DNA of 64,000 nucleotides from Cohnella algarum (GTDB lineage: Bacteria; Bacillota; Bacilli; Paenibacillales; Paenibacillaceae): assembly GCF_016937515.1 (NCBI RefSeq), contig NZ_JAFHKM010000002.1, forward strand, positions 558,001 through 622,000, given 5' to 3'. The position numbers were made by a program, and so were the translations under genes. A model generated the notes under the pieces. That model saw only the letters and a program-made list of their open reading frames with translations. It had not been told where the DNA came from and ran no database searches. Below are positions 49,462-58,800 of the stretch, piece after piece (position 1 is the first letter of the stretch; each line of letters opens with the position of its first letter).

Positions 49462-50043
49462 TCATACTATAGCAGGAATCGGGGGAATGTACCAACGGGG
49501 TCCCAAATATCCGGACATTTTTCCTCTGTAAATTTCATAGGAGCGGAACGCCTGCTCCAAATTTCCGGGCGTCACGAAGCAGGGGGACTTGTCAAACGTA
49601 TAAAGGCTGGAGCGCATCAGCACCGAAGCGACGAAATGGGAACAAAAATACGTGTTTTTGCGGTGCAGCTCCTTTTTGAGCAGGACGCCGGCAAGCCCGA
49701 GCAAGCTGTAGCCGTAGCGGTCGCAATCGGCCATCATCGTTTCGACGTACTCGCGCATCCGATGATATTCCTCTGCGGGAACCGGACAGCGGAAAACGGC
49801 GCAATCCGCGTTTCCGTAAAAGGAATCGCGGAAATTTTCGCGGATGAGGCCCGCGAACAGCGGGTTGCGAAGTTTTTTTCTTCCGAAGCTGTATACTTCG
49901 TGCAAGCCGGGATCAAAAGCGATGGAAGCATGATTCAAATCGTCTTTCGTAAACCATTTGATCGTATTGCTGAACATCGTCCCGGTTGCCGAAAGCACGA
50001 TATAAATATTCGCCGAGGGCGAATTCAAGTTTTCAATCGGCAT
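49462..50043 (-). CDS. Permuted papain-like (NlpC/P60 superfamily) protein
   Basis: Protein of 193 aa without signal peptide or membrane helix. His38 in DDLNHASIAFD comes before Cys134 in TYFCSHFVASVL, the order of circularly permuted NlpC/P60-like (YiiX/YebB-type) enzymes. AGGAGAGG precedes ATG 50043. It heads the operon with the MBL-fold hydrolase and ABC-F ATPase. The family includes amidases or acyltransferases acting on lipids or peptides; I cannot say which. The second gene's possible phospholipase fold makes a lipid substrate a reasonable guess. Confidence 0.6.
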   Translation of the reverse strand: MPIENLNSPSANIYIVLSATGTMFSNTIKWFTKDDLNHASIAFDPGLHEVYSFGRKKLRNPLFAGLIRENFRDSFYGNADCAVFRCPVPAEEYHRMREYVETMMADCDRYGYSLLGLAGVLLKKELHRKNTYFCSHFVASVLMRSSLYTFDKSPCFVTPGNLEQAFRSYEIYRGKMSGYLGPRWYIPPIPAIV

Positions 50044-50224
50044 GACGACCTCTCCTTACGAGCATCAAATACAATTTTATGCTAATGTAAAACGTGCGGG
50101 AAGAATACGTACGCCGGTTGTGTTTGCGGCTAGGACTCGAGACGAGTCTCGAACCCCGACTTAAGCCCGGGAAACTCGTCGATTCCCGCATTCATGAACG
50201 TTGACGATTGGGAGGCGAACGAAA

Positions 50225-51373
50225 ATGAAATTGCTGTCGATCGAACCGACGCCCAGCCCGAATTCCATGAAACTGAACGTGGACGAAAAGCTGGCCCCCG
50301 GCGAACGCCACACGTATACATTGGACAAAAGAGACCAAGTTCCTCCTTTTTATTTGCGTCTTCTTGCGATTGACGGCGTCAAGAGCGTATTCCGCACGGC
50401 CGACTTCATCGCGGTCGACCGGCGTCCGAGCGCCGATTGGGCGGAAATTTTAGGCGCCGTTCGCGAGCTGTTCGGAGCGGGCGGCGTCGCGGCGGAAGCG
50501 CTGGGCGGACCGGAAGCGGGAGGCTTCGGGGAAGCGCACGTGCTGGTGCAAATGTATCGCGGCATCCCGATGCAGATCCGGGTTCGGCACGGAGGGCAGG
50601 AGGCAAGAGCGGCGCTGCCCGAACGATTTGCCGCGGCGGTGTCGGAAGCCGCCGGCGCGACGATGATCCGCGAGCGGAAGCTGGAGGAGATCGGCGTCCG
50701 CTACGGGGAGCCGCAGGACATTTTGGAGGAGATCGGACGCGAGCTCGACGCGGCCTATCCGGACGAGCGGCTGCGCGAGCTGATCGCGCAGGCGCAAGCC
50801 GCCGGCGCGGGCGGCGCGGAGGCGGCGCAGCCGGAGCCTCCCGCGGAGCTGCCGCGGGAGGAGCTGGAGCGGCGCTTGTCCGCTCCGGACTGGCAGACGC
50901 GGTACGCGGCGCTCTCCCGCGTCAAGCCGGATGCCTCGCTGCTGCCGCTGCTCGCCGCGGCCGTGCGCGACGCGCACGTCTCGGTGCGCAGGCTCGCCGT
51001 CGTTTACCTCGGCGACCTGCGCAGTCCGGAGGCGCTTCCGCATTTGTTCGAAGCGCTCCAGGACTCTTCCGTCGCCGTGCGGCGGACGGCCGGCGACACG
51101 CTGTCCGATCTGGGCGACCCCGCCGCGATCGGACCGATGACGGCGGCGCTCGCGGACGCGAACAAGCTCGTTCGCTGGCGCGCGGCGCGGTTCCTGTACG
51201 AAGCCGGCGACGAGACGGCTTTGGAGGCGCTCGAGCGCGTCGCCGCGATCGAGCCCGAATTCGAAGTGCGCCTGCAGGCCGAAATGGCCGTCGCGCGTAT
51301 CAAGAGCGGCGAGGAAGCCGCCGGCTCCGTGTGGCAGCAGATGACGCGGGCGCGCGAGGGCAGGCAGGAGTGA
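50225..51373 (+). CDS. CvfC/YpgR-like protein: Nfu N-terminal domain plus HEAT repeats
   Basis: Protein of 382 aa. Residues 1-90 (MKLLSIEPTPSPNSMKLNVD; YLRLLAIDGVKSVFRTADFI) match the Nfu/NifU N-terminal domain. The middle has the short conserved region of 'virulence factor' proteins (ERLRELIAQAQ). The C-terminal 160 residues are HEAT-like repeats (LPLLAAAVRDAHVSVRRLAV; LPHLFEALQDSSVAVRRTAG). This is the layout of CvfC of Staphylococcus and YpgR of Bacillus. GGGAGG lies before ATG 50225, and a strong terminator follows. The catalytic role is unknown. GC is clearly higher than in the eps region. Confidence 0.82.
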   Translation: MKLLSIEPTPSPNSMKLNVDEKLAPGERHTYTLDKRDQVPPFYLRLLAIDGVKSVFRTADFIAVDRRPSADWAEILGAVRELFGAGGVAAEALGGPEAGGFGEAHVLVQMYRGIPMQIRVRHGGQEARAALPERFAAAVSEAAGATMIRERKLEEIGVRYGEPQDILEEIGRELDAAYPDERLRELIAQAQAAGAGGAEAAQPEPPAELPREELERRLSAPDWQTRYAALSRVKPDASLLPLLAAAVRDAHVSVRRLAVVYLGDLRSPEALPHLFEALQDSSVAVRRTAGDTLSDLGDPAAIGPMTAALADANKLVRWRAARFLYEAGDETALEALERVAAIEPEFEVRLQAEMAVARIKSGEEAAGSVWQQMTRAREGRQE

Positions 51374-51386
51374 CGGCAGGCTGCAC

Positions 51387-51432
51387 AAAAGGGACGGGAC
51401 GGATCGGAGCCTCGCTCCGGCCGTCCCTTTTT
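51387..51432 (+). terminator. Terminator of the CvfC-like gene
   Basis: AAAAGGGACGG pairs with CCGTCCCTTTT, with an inner GGAGC/GCTCC stem, then T5, 13 nt after the stop. Confidence 0.9.
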
Positions 51433-51777
51433 GAACGCCTTGATCTTCAACCCAACGGGGTTGCCGCGCCATCTTCAACCTTTAGGCGTTATCGCCGCCG
51501 TCAACTTGCCCGATCATTCCGACCTCCGGTCGCGCCTCGTCGAAATCAATCATGTCGAATATCCGACCGATGATCCGCCTTGCCGGTATCAACCGCCCTG
51601 AATAGCCGACTTCCTACCGCATTTCCGACACTAACCGTCTGAATAGCCAACCTTGACCCTGCATTCCGGTTCCATTTTTCGGTTCACTTAAATCCAGTTC
51701 CCTCCGACCCGCTCTCCCCGCAAAAATAGGTCAATTTAATACGCGGCAACCGTTTTGTAATGAAACCGTAATATCGC

Positions 51778-51883
51778 TTTCACCTGTCCTTCACATTCAG
51801 GGGATACAATACAGACATGACCCCCCTTTTCATTTATATATCTCTCCACTGACCTGCGGCCCGAAGCTGCAGGTTCTTTTTTT
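51778..51883 (+). other. Orphan promoter-like element with terminator
   Basis: TTCACC and TTCACA, 5 nt apart (about 51779-51795, similar to PhoP box half-sites), lie before TACAAT (51805-51810). A terminator hairpin ACCTGC/GCAGGT with T7 follows at 51852-51883. The transcript would be about 70 nt and could encode only an 11-residue peptide (MTPLFIYISLH) without a ribosome site. It is either a small RNA or the remains of a lost gene. Confidence 0.35.
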
Positions 51884-51889
51884 ACCGCG

Positions 51890-52045
51890 AACGGCACTAT
51901 CCCCTTTACTCAGCACTATTCGTTACATCACCCTAACCTCGATATCCTTTCCCTTATCTACCGAACCCTGATTCCGGTATCCCCTTTGCTCAGTATCCTT
52001 CGCTAGGCGAACCCTAGTTCCGATATCCCTTTCGCTCAGCACCTT
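51890..52045. repeat. Dispersed copies of the GGGATAYC repeat
   Basis: Three copies on the minus strand of a core like CTGAGCAAAGGGGATACC: near 51898-51915 (CTATCCCCTTTACTCAG), 51978-51995 (GGTATCCCCTTTGCTCAG) and 52021-52039 (GATATCCCTTTCGCTCAG). They belong to the family in 34395-34955. The stretch 51433-51777 holds no gene that I can support. Confidence 0.65.
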
Positions 52046-52083
52046 CCAGCCAGCAAATATAGACTCATTTGACGTTGAGAAAG

Positions 52084-52284
52084 CTAGGGTGCGTTTTGGC
52101 GAACTGGCCCGACTGACCCGACGGGATATCGAGACTAGGGTGCGTTTTGGCGAACTGGCCCGACTGAGCCGATGGGATATCGAGATTAGGCTGCGATTTC
52201 GCAAACTGCCCCGACTGACCCGACGGGATATCGAGACTAGGCTGCGATTTCGCAAACTGGGCCCGACTGACCCGACGGGATACC
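52084..52284. repeat. Tandem array, four copies of a 51-bp unit
   Basis: Units begin CTAGG(G/C)TGCG at 52084, 52135, 52186 and 52237, and each ends ...CCGACTGACCCGACGGGATATCGAGA. The period is exactly 51 nt. The last copy runs up to the stop codon of the dehydrogenase gene at 52285. The CTGACCCGACGGGATATC part is related to the core of the repeats in 34395-34955. A 17-residue repeat ORF through it is a by-product of the period. Confidence 0.8.
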
Positions 52285-53304
52285 TTACAGCCTGATTTCG
52301 CGGCCTTCCTTCGAAGATCGGTAGATCGTTTCGATCAACCGGACCGCCCTGTAGCCGTCTTCCCCGGTAACGGCGGGATCGCGGTCCTGTTCGATCGCCT
52401 CGATCATATCGGCCAGCTGCATCCGATGGTACGCGGAAGAAATCGCCTTCGGGTCGGCCGCGCCCCCGAAGTCGCCCGCTTTCGCAAGCTCCGGGCGTTC
52501 CATTCCTTCCGCCGTCCAATGCTCGATCGTATATCCTTGGACGCGAATCGTTCCTTTTTCGCCATACAAACGCAGCGTCGAAGGAAATCCCGGCTGAAAG
52601 CTGGTGGATGCCATGATGGTGCCGAAAGCGCCGCTTTTGAATTGCAAAATCGCCAACCCCAAATCCTCCGCCTCCATCCGGTGCGTTTGCGTCGCCGTTT
52701 TGCCGAATACCGTCGTCACGTCTCCGCCGAACCAAAGAAGCAGGTCGATCGGATGAATGCCCTGGTTCATGAGAGCGCCGCCGTCTTCTCGGACGGTTCC
52801 GCGCCAGTCGGCGCTGTCGTAATAAGCTTGGGTGCGATAAAAAGGCAGCGAAACCTCCGCAAGCAGCAGCCGGCCGATCGCGTTTTGGTCGATCGCTTTG
52901 CGAACCGCCTGATAGTCCTCCGCGAAACGAGACTGGGAAATCACGGCCAGTTTTACTCCTTTCGTCCGGGCGGCCCGAACCAGCTCCCAGGCGGATTCCG
53001 CCGTCATCGCGATCGGCTTTTCGACGATCACATGTTTGCCGGCTTTAACGGCATCCAATCCGATCGCGGCGTGACTTCCGCTGGATGTCGTAATGCAAAT
53101 GACGTCGATGTCCGGGCGGGCCAGCAGTTCCTTGTAATCCGTCGTCCAGAAGCAGCCCTCGCGCTCGCCCGTTTTAGCCGCCCGTTCTTCACCCCTGCTG
53201 GAGACGCCGACCAGCTTCGCCCCCGGAATGTCCTTCAACGCGGCAATATGCGTATCGGCAATCGAACCGCAGCCGACGATGCCAAATCCCCATTTTTTAG
53301 CCAC
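52285..53304 (-). CDS. Gfo/Idh/MocA-family dehydrogenase
   Basis: NAD(P)-dependent sugar or inositol oxidoreductase of 339 aa. The N-terminal Rossmann motif is GIVGCGSIADTHIAAL, the family Lys is in VIVEKPIAM, and the C-terminal domain has REDGGALMNQGIHPIDLLLWFGG. The start is GTG 53304 with GGGGAGGA upstream. It is a single-gene unit, with a tandem-repeat array directly at its 3' end. The substrate cannot be predicted. Confidence 0.88.
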   Translation of the reverse strand: MAKKWGFGIVGCGSIADTHIAALKDIPGAKLVGVSSRGEERAAKTGEREGCFWTTDYKELLARPDIDVICITTSSGSHAAIGLDAVKAGKHVIVEKPIAMTAESAWELVRAARTKGVKLAVISQSRFAEDYQAVRKAIDQNAIGRLLLAEVSLPFYRTQAYYDSADWRGTVREDGGALMNQGIHPIDLLLWFGGDVTTVFGKTATQTHRMEAEDLGLAILQFKSGAFGTIMASTSFQPGFPSTLRLYGEKGTIRVQGYTIEHWTAEGMERPELAKAGDFGGAADPKAISSAYHRMQLADMIEAIEQDRDPAVTGEDGYRAVRLIETIYRSSKEGREIRL

Positions 53305-53515
53305 TTTCGATCATCCTCCCCAAAATAATCGATCATAACCCGATGCCCAATGCCGAATTCCTTATCCCGCGATAAATTTTATGTATGCGATTACGATTAT
53401 AACCGAAGATGCGCCGTGATGGATATCGGATGAACCCCGAATAGGCACCTGCGGATAGGCATTCGCATATGGTGCAGTATCGCTTGCCGGCCTAAAGACG
53501 AAGGAGGAACCCAAC

Positions 53516-54349
53516 ATGCCGAAACAACGGTCGACCCGCGTTCGGCCGATCGCTCGCCAAGCTTCCGGAAAACATGTGGCGAAACTTGCGTCGAATACAC
53601 AAAAGATCAAAACGAAAGAACCCGACCAAAAGACGTCCGCCAAAAAAGTTAGACTGCATCAAAGCGGCCTTGAAACGAAGCCGTCCGTCCGCAAAATTCC
53701 GTGGTGGGTGCTGCCCGAAGAAGAACGCGCCCTGCTTCCCGGCGGGGGAGGAAGTCCTGGCGGTCCGGGGCTTTTTCCGCCGCCCCTGGGTCCGAGTCCG
53801 GGCCCCGGTCCCGGACCTGGACTGTTTCCGCCCGGGCCTGGTCCATTTCCCCCGGGGCCTGGTCCGGGACCGTTCCCGCCCGGACCGGGGCCATTCCCGC
53901 CCGGACCGTTGCCACCGGGGCCAGGGCCTGGTCCGTTTCCGCCGGGGCCAGGGCCTGGTCCGTTCCCGCCTGGACCCGGACCGTTCCCGCCCGGACCGTT
54001 CCCGCTTCCGATCCCGCTTCCCATTCCGGGTCCCGGACCGTTTCCGCCCCCGCCTTTCCCGGGTCCGGCGTTTATCAACGTTCGCGTCATCGGCGGATTC
54101 GCGTTTCCGGGAGCGACCAGTTCGACATTCGTGCCGTTTTATCCCGGAATCACGCTTCGCCAGGCCCTGATTTCCTCGGGCTTGGTCAGCTTCGGACCGC
54201 TGGGCCGCATTACATCCGTAGCCGGCATCCGCATTTTCGGCAGCGTCGGCGTCGGCATTTTTTATAACGGACGGCTTATTCCGGAATCCCTGTTGAACGC
54301 CCCCGCTCAACCGAACAGCACGATCGCGCTTCAATTGTTTTATCAATAA
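53516..54349 (+). CDS. PGP-repeat protein with conserved C-terminal domain
   Basis: Protein of 277 aa. Residues 1-60 are basic (MPKQRSTRVRPIARQASGKH). Residues 75-180 are almost only Pro, Gly and Phe (units like GPGPFPPG), too proline-rich for a collagen triple helix. The C-terminal 90 residues form a compact domain (VRVIGGFAFPGATSSTFVPF ... GITLRQALISSG ... NGRLIPESLLN ... IALQLFYQ) resembling a beta-grasp/SLBB-like fold. There is no signal peptide. GGAGG precedes ATG 53516. I do not recognise the protein; a spore-coat or surface role is a guess from composition. Confidence 0.7.
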   Translation: MPKQRSTRVRPIARQASGKHVAKLASNTQKIKTKEPDQKTSAKKVRLHQSGLETKPSVRKIPWWVLPEEERALLPGGGGSPGGPGLFPPPLGPSPGPGPGPGLFPPGPGPFPPGPGPGPFPPGPGPFPPGPLPPGPGPGPFPPGPGPGPFPPGPGPFPPGPFPLPIPLPIPGPGPFPPPPFPGPAFINVRVIGGFAFPGATSSTFVPFYPGITLRQALISSGLVSFGPLGRITSVAGIRIFGSVGVGIFYNGRLIPESLLNAPAQPNSTIALQLFYQ

Positions 54350-54365
54350 GGAGAAAAAAGCAAGG

Positions 54366-54410
54366 AGAAAAAAGCCGGATCGAAGAGCATGTTCTTCGTT
54401 CGGCTTTCTT
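54366..54410. terminator. Bidirectional terminator
   Basis: AAGCCG...CGAAGA pairs with TCTTCG...CGGCTT (54372-54406), with A-rich and T-rich flanks, between the PGP-repeat gene and the convergent SEC-C gene. Confidence 0.75.
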
Positions 54411-54420
54411 CCCGGTTGGC

Positions 54421-55611
54421 TTAATTTGCCGCAGAACCGCAGCATTTTTTGAATTTTTTTCCGCTGCCGCAAGGGCACGGATCGTTGCGTCCGATCTTTT
54501 GACCGGTTTTGAAGCTGATGACGTCCCCTTGCCGCGCGGACGGCGGCGCCGCGAGCACGTTCGCCGGGACCGACTTGGCCCTGGCGGCGGACAGTTCGCT
54601 CGGACTGTATCCCTTCAGCACCCATTGCCGGGTGCTGTTGTTCATGGCAACGAGAATATCCACGACAGCCGATACATCCGCTTCGTCGCGGAATTCGAAA
54701 TGATGTTGCACAATGCCGAAGGCGTCGCTGAGCGATTTGCCGCTCTTGAATTCGTCAGCGCACAGATCGGCGATCAAATCCGCTTCGCCGCGTTCGATCT
54801 TGTAGTTTCGGGTAAAAAACCGAACCAGATCAAGGTAAGCCTGGGTACGCTCGACAAATCCGGGTTCGCTTGCCTCCAGCAGCTGAGCCCGGGTAAACGG
54901 CCGATAGTCCAGCCCCGACCGCATCTCCTGTTCCGAAAGAACCGCTTCCGGGTCCTCGACATCGCGAAATCTAAAAATGCCGTCGTCGTCCACGACAAAC
55001 GCGTCATAGCAACCGATCGCATCGACAATCATCTCGAAAAGGTCCCGTTCTTCGTCGTAGGGTCCCGCAAGCTCTTCGAGCATGCGCTCCAGCTCGGTTT
55101 CCGGCAATACGCCATAGTAATAAAGCAAGCCCTGCGTCAATTTGATCCGCTCGGTGTTCTTTCGCACGAGGTCGGGAATCCCCGCCAGGCCTTCCATCTC
55201 CTTCAGCCGCTCCACCAGCTCGACCGGCATGACAAGGACCGGCTTTCCCTTCACCTCCGCGGGAAACGCCAGCGCCCGTTCTCTCATATATTCGACGATG
55301 AGAGGGGAGAACTTCGGGCTGCTGATCAGCCCATCGTTTCGAATAAACGTTCTCAGCAGTTCCCAGCGGGACGAATCCCATAACTGGGTCAACCTCGCGG
55401 CCCCTTCGGGGAGTTCCGCCGCCACCGACTCGACGACCGCCTGACGGTTCCCGCCGGTTTTTGCTTCCCGCATATCGAGAAGCCTCTTTACCCTCCGCAT
55501 TTCTTCAACCGTCAACAGCTTTAAGGCATCGCGCAGCCGGAGCGGCAATTCCGGCTCGATCAACCTCTTGCTGGCAAAGCCGTTTCCTTCGTTCGGCATC
55601 CTTGTCTTCAT
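54421..55611 (-). CDS. SEC-C zinc-motif protein
   Basis: Cytosolic protein of 396 aa. The last 25 residues carry the SEC-C zinc motif IGRNDPCPCGSGKKFKKCCG, as at the end of SecA. The rest is mostly helical and charged, similar to a group of Bacillota proteins whose role is not known. ATG 55611 sits directly against GGAAGG, so ATG 55599 (MPNEGNG) may be the real start. The motif suggests contact with ribosomes or SecB-like partners. The 280 nt upstream hold only the terminator of the next gene. Confidence 0.78.
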   Translation of the reverse strand: MKTRMPNEGNGFASKRLIEPELPLRLRDALKLLTVEEMRRVKRLLDMREAKTGGNRQAVVESVAAELPEGAARLTQLWDSSRWELLRTFIRNDGLISSPKFSPLIVEYMRERALAFPAEVKGKPVLVMPVELVERLKEMEGLAGIPDLVRKNTERIKLTQGLLYYYGVLPETELERMLEELAGPYDEERDLFEMIVDAIGCYDAFVVDDDGIFRFRDVEDPEAVLSEQEMRSGLDYRPFTRAQLLEASEPGFVERTQAYLDLVRFFTRNYKIERGEADLIADLCADEFKSGKSLSDAFGIVQHHFEFRDEADVSAVVDILVAMNNSTRQWVLKGYSPSELSAARAKSVPANVLAAPPSARQGDVISFKTGQKIGRNDPCPCGSGKKFKKCCGSAAN

Positions 55612-55831
55612 CCTTCCGCTTCGTACATGGGTCGGCTGCGAAAGTTATTTTCACCGCCCGGATTTTTCCGCTTTCTTTCACTTTATACTTTACGAACGCA
55701 ATAGGGCAAGCCTGCACCCTCGCAAGTCCGCCCCCAAAATCGACCATTTTCGCGGACGACTGCCGTCTCGGCCCGCAAAAAGCCTCCATCCCGGCCGCAA
55801 AGCAAGCCGCCGTCTTTTCGGCCGAGGAGAG

Positions 55832-55876
55832 AAAAAACGCCGCCCGCAGCTCCCCTTGGGAACTCGCGGGCGGCGC
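55832..55876 (-). terminator. Terminator of the GH92 gene
   Basis: On the minus strand CGCCGCCCGC pairs with GCGGGCGGCG and is followed by TTTTTTC, 20 nt after the stop. Confidence 0.9.
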
Positions 55877-55895
55877 TCAGGCCGTTCGCCTCTGC

Positions 55896-58800
55896 CTATT
55901 TGGCAAACGTCAGCTTGTCCAGATTTCCGACGTACCGCAGGGATGAGTCGGTCGATCCCTTGAAGACGACGCAGATGGTCTGCGTTCCGGACAACGTCCG
56001 AAGCAAATCTGCGCTTGCCGTCCTGTACGTGCCCCAGCCGCTGCCGGTATTCGGCAGGCTGACGGTGCCGACAAGCTCGCCGTCCTTGTCGTTCAACCGG
56101 ATCTCCGCGACGACGTCGGCAGGCGTGCGGCTGGTCGGCGCGTCGTAGACGATTTCGACGCGGTTTTTGCCGGACGTGCCGAAGTCGAGGTTCGCGTAGG
56201 TCATCCATGCGCCGGCAAACGTGTTGCCGACGGTGGTGCCTCCGTTGTTGCTTTCGGTTTTCAACGGTTGGTTGTTAAACGTATTGACCGCCGTCGTCCA
56301 CTCGGTGCGGTCCTCGAACTCGACGACGAGGTCGGGCTCGCTGAGCGCGAACGCCGCGTTGTCGTAGTTGCCGATGTACGGATGGTTCGTATCCGTCGTG
56401 CCGGTCAGCACGAGGTAGATGTCCTGAACGCCGGTCAGCGGCTCCGTCAGCTTGCCCGTCGCCGTCGCGTACGTGCCCCAAGAGCTTGCGGTCGGCGGCG
56501 TGCTCACCATGCCGACCCGCTCGCCGTCCGGGCTGCCGAGACGGACTTCGACCGCCGCGTCCGCCGCGACTCTGCCGCTGTTGCCGGAGTATTCGATCGC
56601 CAGCGTGTCGACGCCTTCGCCGCCGAAGTCCATCCGCTCGTAGGCGAGCCATGCGCCGTCGTACGTACCGGCGATCTGCAGCCCGCTTTTGCCTCCCTCG
56701 GTCTTCAGCGCGCCGCCCGACCATTCGTCGTAGCTCTCCAGCTCCAGCTTGGCATAATCGGTGCGAACCGGCTCGCTAAGCGAAAAGGAAGCATTGTCGA
56801 AGTTTCCGATGTACGGGTACGCCGAATCCGTCGTGCCGGTCAGCACGAGATAAATATCCTGGACGCCCGTCAGCGTCTGCGCAAGATCGATTTCCGCCGT
56901 TGCGTAGGTGCCCCAGGAGCTTGCGGTGGCCGGCGTATTCACCTTGCCGACGAGCATGCCTTCCGGGCTTCCGAGGCGAACTTCAACCGCCGCGTCCGCC
57001 GCGACTCTGCCGCTGTTGCCGGAATACTCGATCGCGAACTTGTTGACGCCCTCGCGGCCGAAATCCATATGCATGTAGGCCAGCCATGCGCCGGTGTACG
57101 TATTGGCGATTTGCTGTCCGCTCTTGCCGCCTTCGGTCTTGAGCGGCTGATTGTTGTATTGGTTTACGCCCGTCGACCATTCGTCATAGGTTTCCAGTTC
57201 CAGCTTGGCGTAGTCGGTCCGAATTTCCCGATAGCTCAGCGTCATCCGGTCGAAGTTGCCGATATACGGAAGCGCGCCGGTCGTCGAGCCTTTCAGGACG
57301 ACGTACAGCGTCTGGGTTCCGGTCAAAGTTCTGGACAGCTGAACCCCGGCCGTCTTGTACGTGCTCCAGTCGCTGCCCGTAGCCGGCAGTTCGACCGTGC
57401 CGACCCCTTCGCCGTCCGGACTGCCCAGCCGCAGTTCGAGCGCGGCGTCCGCGGGCACTCTCGTCGAATTTCCGACGTATTCGACTTCAAAATAATTCGC
57501 GCCCTCGTCCCCGAGATCGACGTCCGCATAAGCAAGCCAAGCTCCGTCGAACGTGTTGGCGACGACGGTGCCGCCGTTGCCGCCTTCCGTCTTGAGCGGG
57601 TTGTTGTTAAAGCCGTTGACGGCCGAAGTCCATTCCGTATAGCTTTCGAACTCCAGCGTTCCGGGCGTTCCGCTGCCCGGCTCTTCGGGTTCTTCGGGGT
57701 CGACCGGTTCTTCCGGATCGATCGGACCGAGCGGCGGCAGCGGCTCCTTCTCCGGAACGGGCAGCGGTTCGGGCAGCGGCTCCTCCTTGACCGGAGGCTT
57801 CTCTCCCGGCGCCGGCTCGGTCTCGGGCTCCGTCACGACCGGCTCCGCGAGCCAAAGGGATTCGTAGACGTTGCCGTTGAAGGCGTCGACCAGATAGATA
57901 TTGACCTTGAACTTGTCCGCGTTGACGTTGTAAATTTGCGTCAGCTCGAAGCCGCCTTTTTCCACTGGGAAGGACGTCGTCATCCAGGCGCGGTTTCCGC
58001 CGTCCATCAGTTGGAAAACGGCATAAGCCGAATCGGCATAGTCGCCCTTCAGCGTTCCCGTGACGCTGACTTCCATGTTGCCGGTCCGATCGACGTCTGC
58101 CTTCAAATCATAGACGTCCCACTGAATATCGGAGGTGTACGCGACATCGGAGGCCAGCGCCCGGCCGAAGGTCCGCCCCCGGCTCTCGTCCGCCTTGACG
58201 CGCACCTGCACCTGGCCGGCCTCGAAATCGAGCGGCCCAACCGTTTGGGGATTCGCCGCGACGGGCTTCCACGTCTTGCCGCCGTCCGTGCTGAACTCGT
58301 AGTCGGCCGGCTGCTCGAAGCCCGGGACCGCCGTCCAGCCGAACGTATTCGCTTTGTCGTCGACGACCGGCCCCGTCGGAGCGTCCGGTTTCTCCATCGG
58401 TTTGACTGCTTCGAGACGGAGGTCGAAGGCGATATCCGAACTGGTTGCATTCGCCTGGTGAACTTCGACGGCCAGCACGTTGGTGCCTTCGACCAGATAG
58501 GAAGGATCGATTTGGTAAGCGACCGCGTTCCTTTCGTCGTTTACGGTGACGTTAGCCAACGTATCGTAGCCGATCGTGCCGGAAGGCAGATTGGACCGGA
58601 TGACTTCGTTCCCGTTCAAATAAACGACCGCGCCGTCGTCGCGAACGAGTTCCGCTTCAAGCTGAAGCAATCCTTCCGTATCGGACGCCTCGAACGTTTT
58701 GCGGAAATAGGTGGTCGGGTACTTGTTGTTCGCGTTCGCCCCGAAGCTCACCCTCGTTTTCGCATAACCCGTATTGTCGTACCCGAGCGGCGCGGCGCCG

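Noticed and set aside
52089..52295. ORF with 17-residue repeats
   Set aside because: The 51-bp period is a multiple of three, so several frames stay open; there is no ribosome site, and the ORF runs into the convergent gene.
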